A DNA stretch of 45,000 nt from Anaeromyces robustus. Taxonomy: Eukaryota; Neocallimastigomycota; Neocallimastigomycetes; Neocallimastigales; Neocallimastigaceae. Positions 41,766 to 45,000 of the stretch are shown here, piece by piece (position 1 is the first letter of the stretch; each line of letters starts with the position of its first letter). Both the position numbers and the translations under genes were made by a program. The stretch spans positions 30,001 to 75,000 of the forward strand of contig MCFG01000212.1 of assembly GCA_002104895.1 (NCBI GenBank), given 5' to 3'. The notes beneath the pieces are model-generated. The model did not search any database. It worked only from the letters and a program-made list of their open reading frames with translations, and was not told the DNA's origin.

Positions 41766-44491
41766 GTTTATTATTATTTATTATTTATTAATTATTATTT
41801 ATTTTTTTTTATTTTTTATTTTTACTTACCACTAATAGTCTTTACACTTTTATAAGATTTAATTCGATTAGCATATCTTAATGTATTCAAGGAATGATCA
41901 CATGATTTTGAACTTGGACTAATCGTAGCTACCATAACACTTTTTGAATTTTTTCCTACTAAAGAATCTCTTAAAATTTGAGTTAATTTACTTCCACGGA
42001 ATGGAACATGATTAGAATTTATATTATCTGATTTTCTTGCCATATGTAAAGCTCTAATACATTCTTTTAATGCTAATAAACTTTTATTAATTTCAGCTCC
42101 TTCAATTCTTGCTTGCCGTGAAATATTACCAGTATCTTCACCTCTTTCTGAACCAGCTAAATCAATTAAAAGAAAACGACCATGAATATTTAAACCATAA
42201 GTATCATTTGTTGAATTTCCAATTCCTACATGTTGTTGTTGTTGTAATAAAAATGCTGGATTACTATATTTTGAATTAATTTGTTTTGGATATGTATATA
42301 AAGTCATTTGGAATATAGCATGTGATCTTGATGAATCTGGATTGGCTTCAGTTGATCCTGTAGTTCTAACTTGACTACCTAAAATTAATAATTCTTGTAA
42401 ATCATCATAAGTTTCTACAGGTATTTCTTTTAATCCCATTATTTGCATATCTCCATTTTTATCTTCTAACATGGTTACTTTATTTCTTTCATTAAATAAA
42501 TCATAAACTTTACCTCCATAAATTTCAAAAAAACATAAACTTAAAAGATATTGGGTATCTGTATTATCATCTAATTTCTCTTCAATTTTTTTAAAAACAT
42601 CTTTACATGCATATTCATAAATACCTCTATCATAATTATCATCAGTACTGTCTCTTAATTCACTTAACAATTTTCCACCAGAAGGACCAAAAATTGTATG
42701 TGTTTTTCCAGAACCTTAATATCAAATAATTTCAAATATTATCAAATAATATATAATAATATATAATAATAATAATAAATAATAAATAATAAATAATAAA
42801 TAATAAATAATAAATAATAAATAAATAATAAATAAATAATAAATAATAAAAAATAAATAATAAAAATATTATTATTATTTATTAATTAAAAGTAAATGAA
42901 TATATAAAATAATATATATAAATATTAAATTAATATTAAGAATAATATAAAAATTAAATTAAAATTATATTATTATTAATGATTATTACTATGCAGAGAT
43001 TATTTTAATTAAATTAATATATATATATGTATATATATTTATATGTTTAATACCTGTTTGACCATATGCAAAAAATGTTACTTGACCTCCATCAAAAAAA
43101 TTTTCCACTAAAGGTTTTGCAATGTCTAAATAAATCATTTTATTGGTTGAATATTCATCATAAACATGATCAAAATAAAATTCATGATTCTCAATAGTTT
43201 TACTCATATTAACACTTGTTTTTGGTTCATGCAAATATAACGGAGAATTTGGATATTGCCCAGTTTTTGTAGTAATAATATCAAATGTATTTAAAGTTTT
43301 TTCTTATAATATTATTAATATAAACATAAATGAAAAAATGAATTATAATAATTTATTTTTTAAGATTACCGTTAAAATTAATATTTAACATTAAATACAT
43401 ATTTAAAATATAGAATATACCAAGTATATATATATATATATTTTTATAAATAATTATAAAAAAAGAAGAAAAAAAAATTAAAATTAAAATTTTTAAGTTA
43501 TTATACCTTTTTCATTCATAGGTCTTTTTCTTACACATATTTTTATATTACTATCATCTTCAATAACTTCGTCATTTGATCTTGTTCCTTATATATAATT
43601 ATTTTAAATAATTTATTATAATTATTATTATTTTTATTATTTTTATTATTATTTTTTATTAATATTTCATTACTATTAATATAAAAATATTAATATAATA
43701 AAAAATAAAATAACTAATTATATAATATTATAATAATATATATGACCTACCTTACCTACTTTATCATAAAAATTACATCTAAATTGTTCAATAAGTTGAT
43801 TATAAATAAAATTAGCTCGATCTTTTTCATTAAGTTCTTCTAATATTTTTCTATCTTCTGCTTGTTTTTGTCTTCTTTCTTCTCTTGCTTGTTTTAATCT
43901 TTCAATTTCTAATAATGTTTTTGATGTAGTAACTACATGACCACTATTATGTGCGGTTGAATTAGATTCTACTGCAGAATTCATTTGAGAAGATGTTTTT
44001 TTAGAAGTTTTACTTTTTAAATCTATTATGTATTAAATAATTTTAACATTTATTTGATCATGAAAATAATGATAAATAAAAATTAAAAAGTTAATATATA
44101 ATATATTGTATTTTTTATTTTTTATCTTTTATTTTTTTATTTATCTTTTTCCTAATTTTAATTTTTTTAAATATTAATATATAAAAAATACCTGAAATAG
44201 ATCTTGTTTTAGGTGTAGAATGTTTACTACTATTACTATTAATACTTTCATTTGAACTCTGAACTTCTCTTTTTTGTTGTAGTTCTTTTATTTTTGATTG
44301 TCGAGCTAGAGATGCCTTTTGATATTATAACATCCATTAATACATTTTAATACATTTAGAATATTTTTAATATATTATATAATAATTTATTTTATATATA
44401 TATTTATATATATCTTTACTTGAATAAATGACTGTGGTGGTTTAAAACCTCCTTTAGGAGCTATATCAATATTATTTTCTGAATCACTCAT
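40378..44491 (-). CDS. Kinesin-13 microtubule depolymerase-type motor (9 exons, 876 aa)
   Basis: Exons on the minus strand: 44491-44420, 44315-44192, 44022-43756, 43587-43507, 43302-43054, 42714-41830, 41617-40958, 40826-40641 and 40484-40378; all junctions are in phase. Layout: a disordered N-terminus; a charged class-13 neck (residues ~105-150, LLEIERLKQAREERRQKQ); a central motor domain (~172-558) with ICVRKRP, P-loop GQTGSGKT (Lys268), switch I NPDSSRSH, switch II LIDLAGSERG, and the class-13 block LLALKECIRAL followed by VPFRGSKLTQILRDSLVG; a Ser/Asn-rich linker with polyasparagine; and a short C-terminal coiled coil ending near the DYVNRMEFIVENK type motif usual for kinesin-13. Kinesin-13s do not walk but remove tubulin from microtubule ends, acting in spindles and in flagellar length control. 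Odd point: the L2 KVD motif is SVN here. The central motor position and the C-terminal coiled coil exclude walking kinesins. Confidence 0.92.
41136..41202 (-). repeat. Polyasparagine-coding trinucleotide run in kinesin-13
   Basis: About 22 consecutive Asn codons (mostly AAT on the minus strand) within exon 7 in the linker between motor and tail. It is in frame and preserves the gene. Confidence 0.9.
41680..41766. repeat. (ATT)n array in kinesin-13 intron 6
   Basis: About 27 ATT units inside the intron 41618-41829, only about 480 bases from the related in-frame run in exon 7. Confidence 0.9.
42770..42860. repeat. AATAAATAAT heptamer array in kinesin-13 intron 5
   Basis: About ten AAATAAT units within intron 42715-43053. 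Confidence 0.85.
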
Positions 44492-45000
44492 GGTAATATA
44501 CACAATAAATTAATATTTAATCAAGAATTTTCAATTAACATATATATAGATTATTAATAATAACTATTTTTCTATTTTTTATATATTAATATAAAAAAAA
44601 TAATTAAAAATATTTAATTATTTTTTTTATTATTTTCTATATACTAATCTAATATCTATTATTCTATATTTATTATTTACAAGTAATACAAGCAAGCATA
44701 AAATATTTTTTTTAAAAAAATTATATAAAAATTTTAAACTAAAAAATTTATAAATTTTAGATAAATAATATCATAAAAAACTATTTTACTTGTTAAAAAA
44801 AAATTTTTTTTTATAAAGAATACTTTAATAGTAGAATAAATAATTATAAAACTTAATATATATATATATTAAGTTAATATTTAATTCATTATTAACATAT
44901 ATGAGAGTTTAATTATTTTAAAAACCTTTTGTATAAATATATCTATCTAATATTAAAAAAAGTTTAGTTTATTGTTAAAAAAATCAATTTAAAGTTATAA
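44492..45000. other. Upstream flank of kinesin-13
   Basis: AT-rich DNA with no gene seen; it should hold the kinesin-13 promoter. No ORF runs off the right edge that I can support. Confidence 0.7.

Overview
The window looks like nuclear DNA from a flagellated, anaerobic gut fungus (Neocallimastigomycota; Piromyces/Neocallimastix-like). This is an inference from four things: extremely AT-rich intergenic DNA full of homopolymers and AAAT/AAT arrays; small GT-AG introns in most genes; fungus-specific genes (a KCH potassium transporter and a Skt5/Chs4 chitin synthase activator) next to basal-body/microtubule genes typical of flagellated cells (PPP1R42-like LRR protein, kinesin-13); and an intronless, secreted, bacterial-type beta-helix carbohydrate-binding protein of the Cthe_2159/DUF4353 class.

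Eight protein-coding genes can be supported. Seven have introns. I assembled them by hand by requiring GT-AG borders, matching phase at every junction and family-consistent protein sequence. Left to right: (1) a membrane-anchored SET-domain protein (+, 1261-2757); (2) a second membrane-anchored SET-domain protein facing it tail-to-tail (-, 6185-4306); (3) a KCH-family K+ transporter (+, 9512-11478); (4) Skt5/Chs4-like Sel1-repeat protein with a C-terminal CaaX box (+, 17791-21199); (5) a PPP1R42/LRRC67-like leucine-rich-repeat protein (-, 25120-22921); (6) a CDC14 dual-specificity phosphatase with a long disordered tail (+, 27887-32986); (7) the DUF4353 protein with signal peptide and GPI-type tail (+, 37601-39367); (8) a kinesin-13 (-, 44491-40378).

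Between the genes lie long AT-rich deserts (3.3, 6.3, 2.8 and 4.6 kb) with no credible ORF, tRNA or rRNA. They hold microsatellites, two perfect microsatellite palindromes, several imperfect hairpins, minisatellites, and diverged short repeats that recur in both orientations (14.0-15.0 kb and 33.5-37.1 kb). The latter may be decayed noncoding mobile elements or local duplications.

The genes do not form an operon-like unit. There are two loose themes. Skt5, KCH and the GPI-anchored DUF4353 protein belong to cell wall, membrane and substrate attachment. PPP1R42, CDC14 and kinesin-13 act on centrosomes/basal bodies and microtubules, and PPP1R42 and CDC14 are divergently arranged. The least familiar item is the convergent pair of SET proteins with N-terminal signal anchors, which would place a SET domain on a membrane, possibly on its lumenal side. 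I see no complete novel defence or mobile system.
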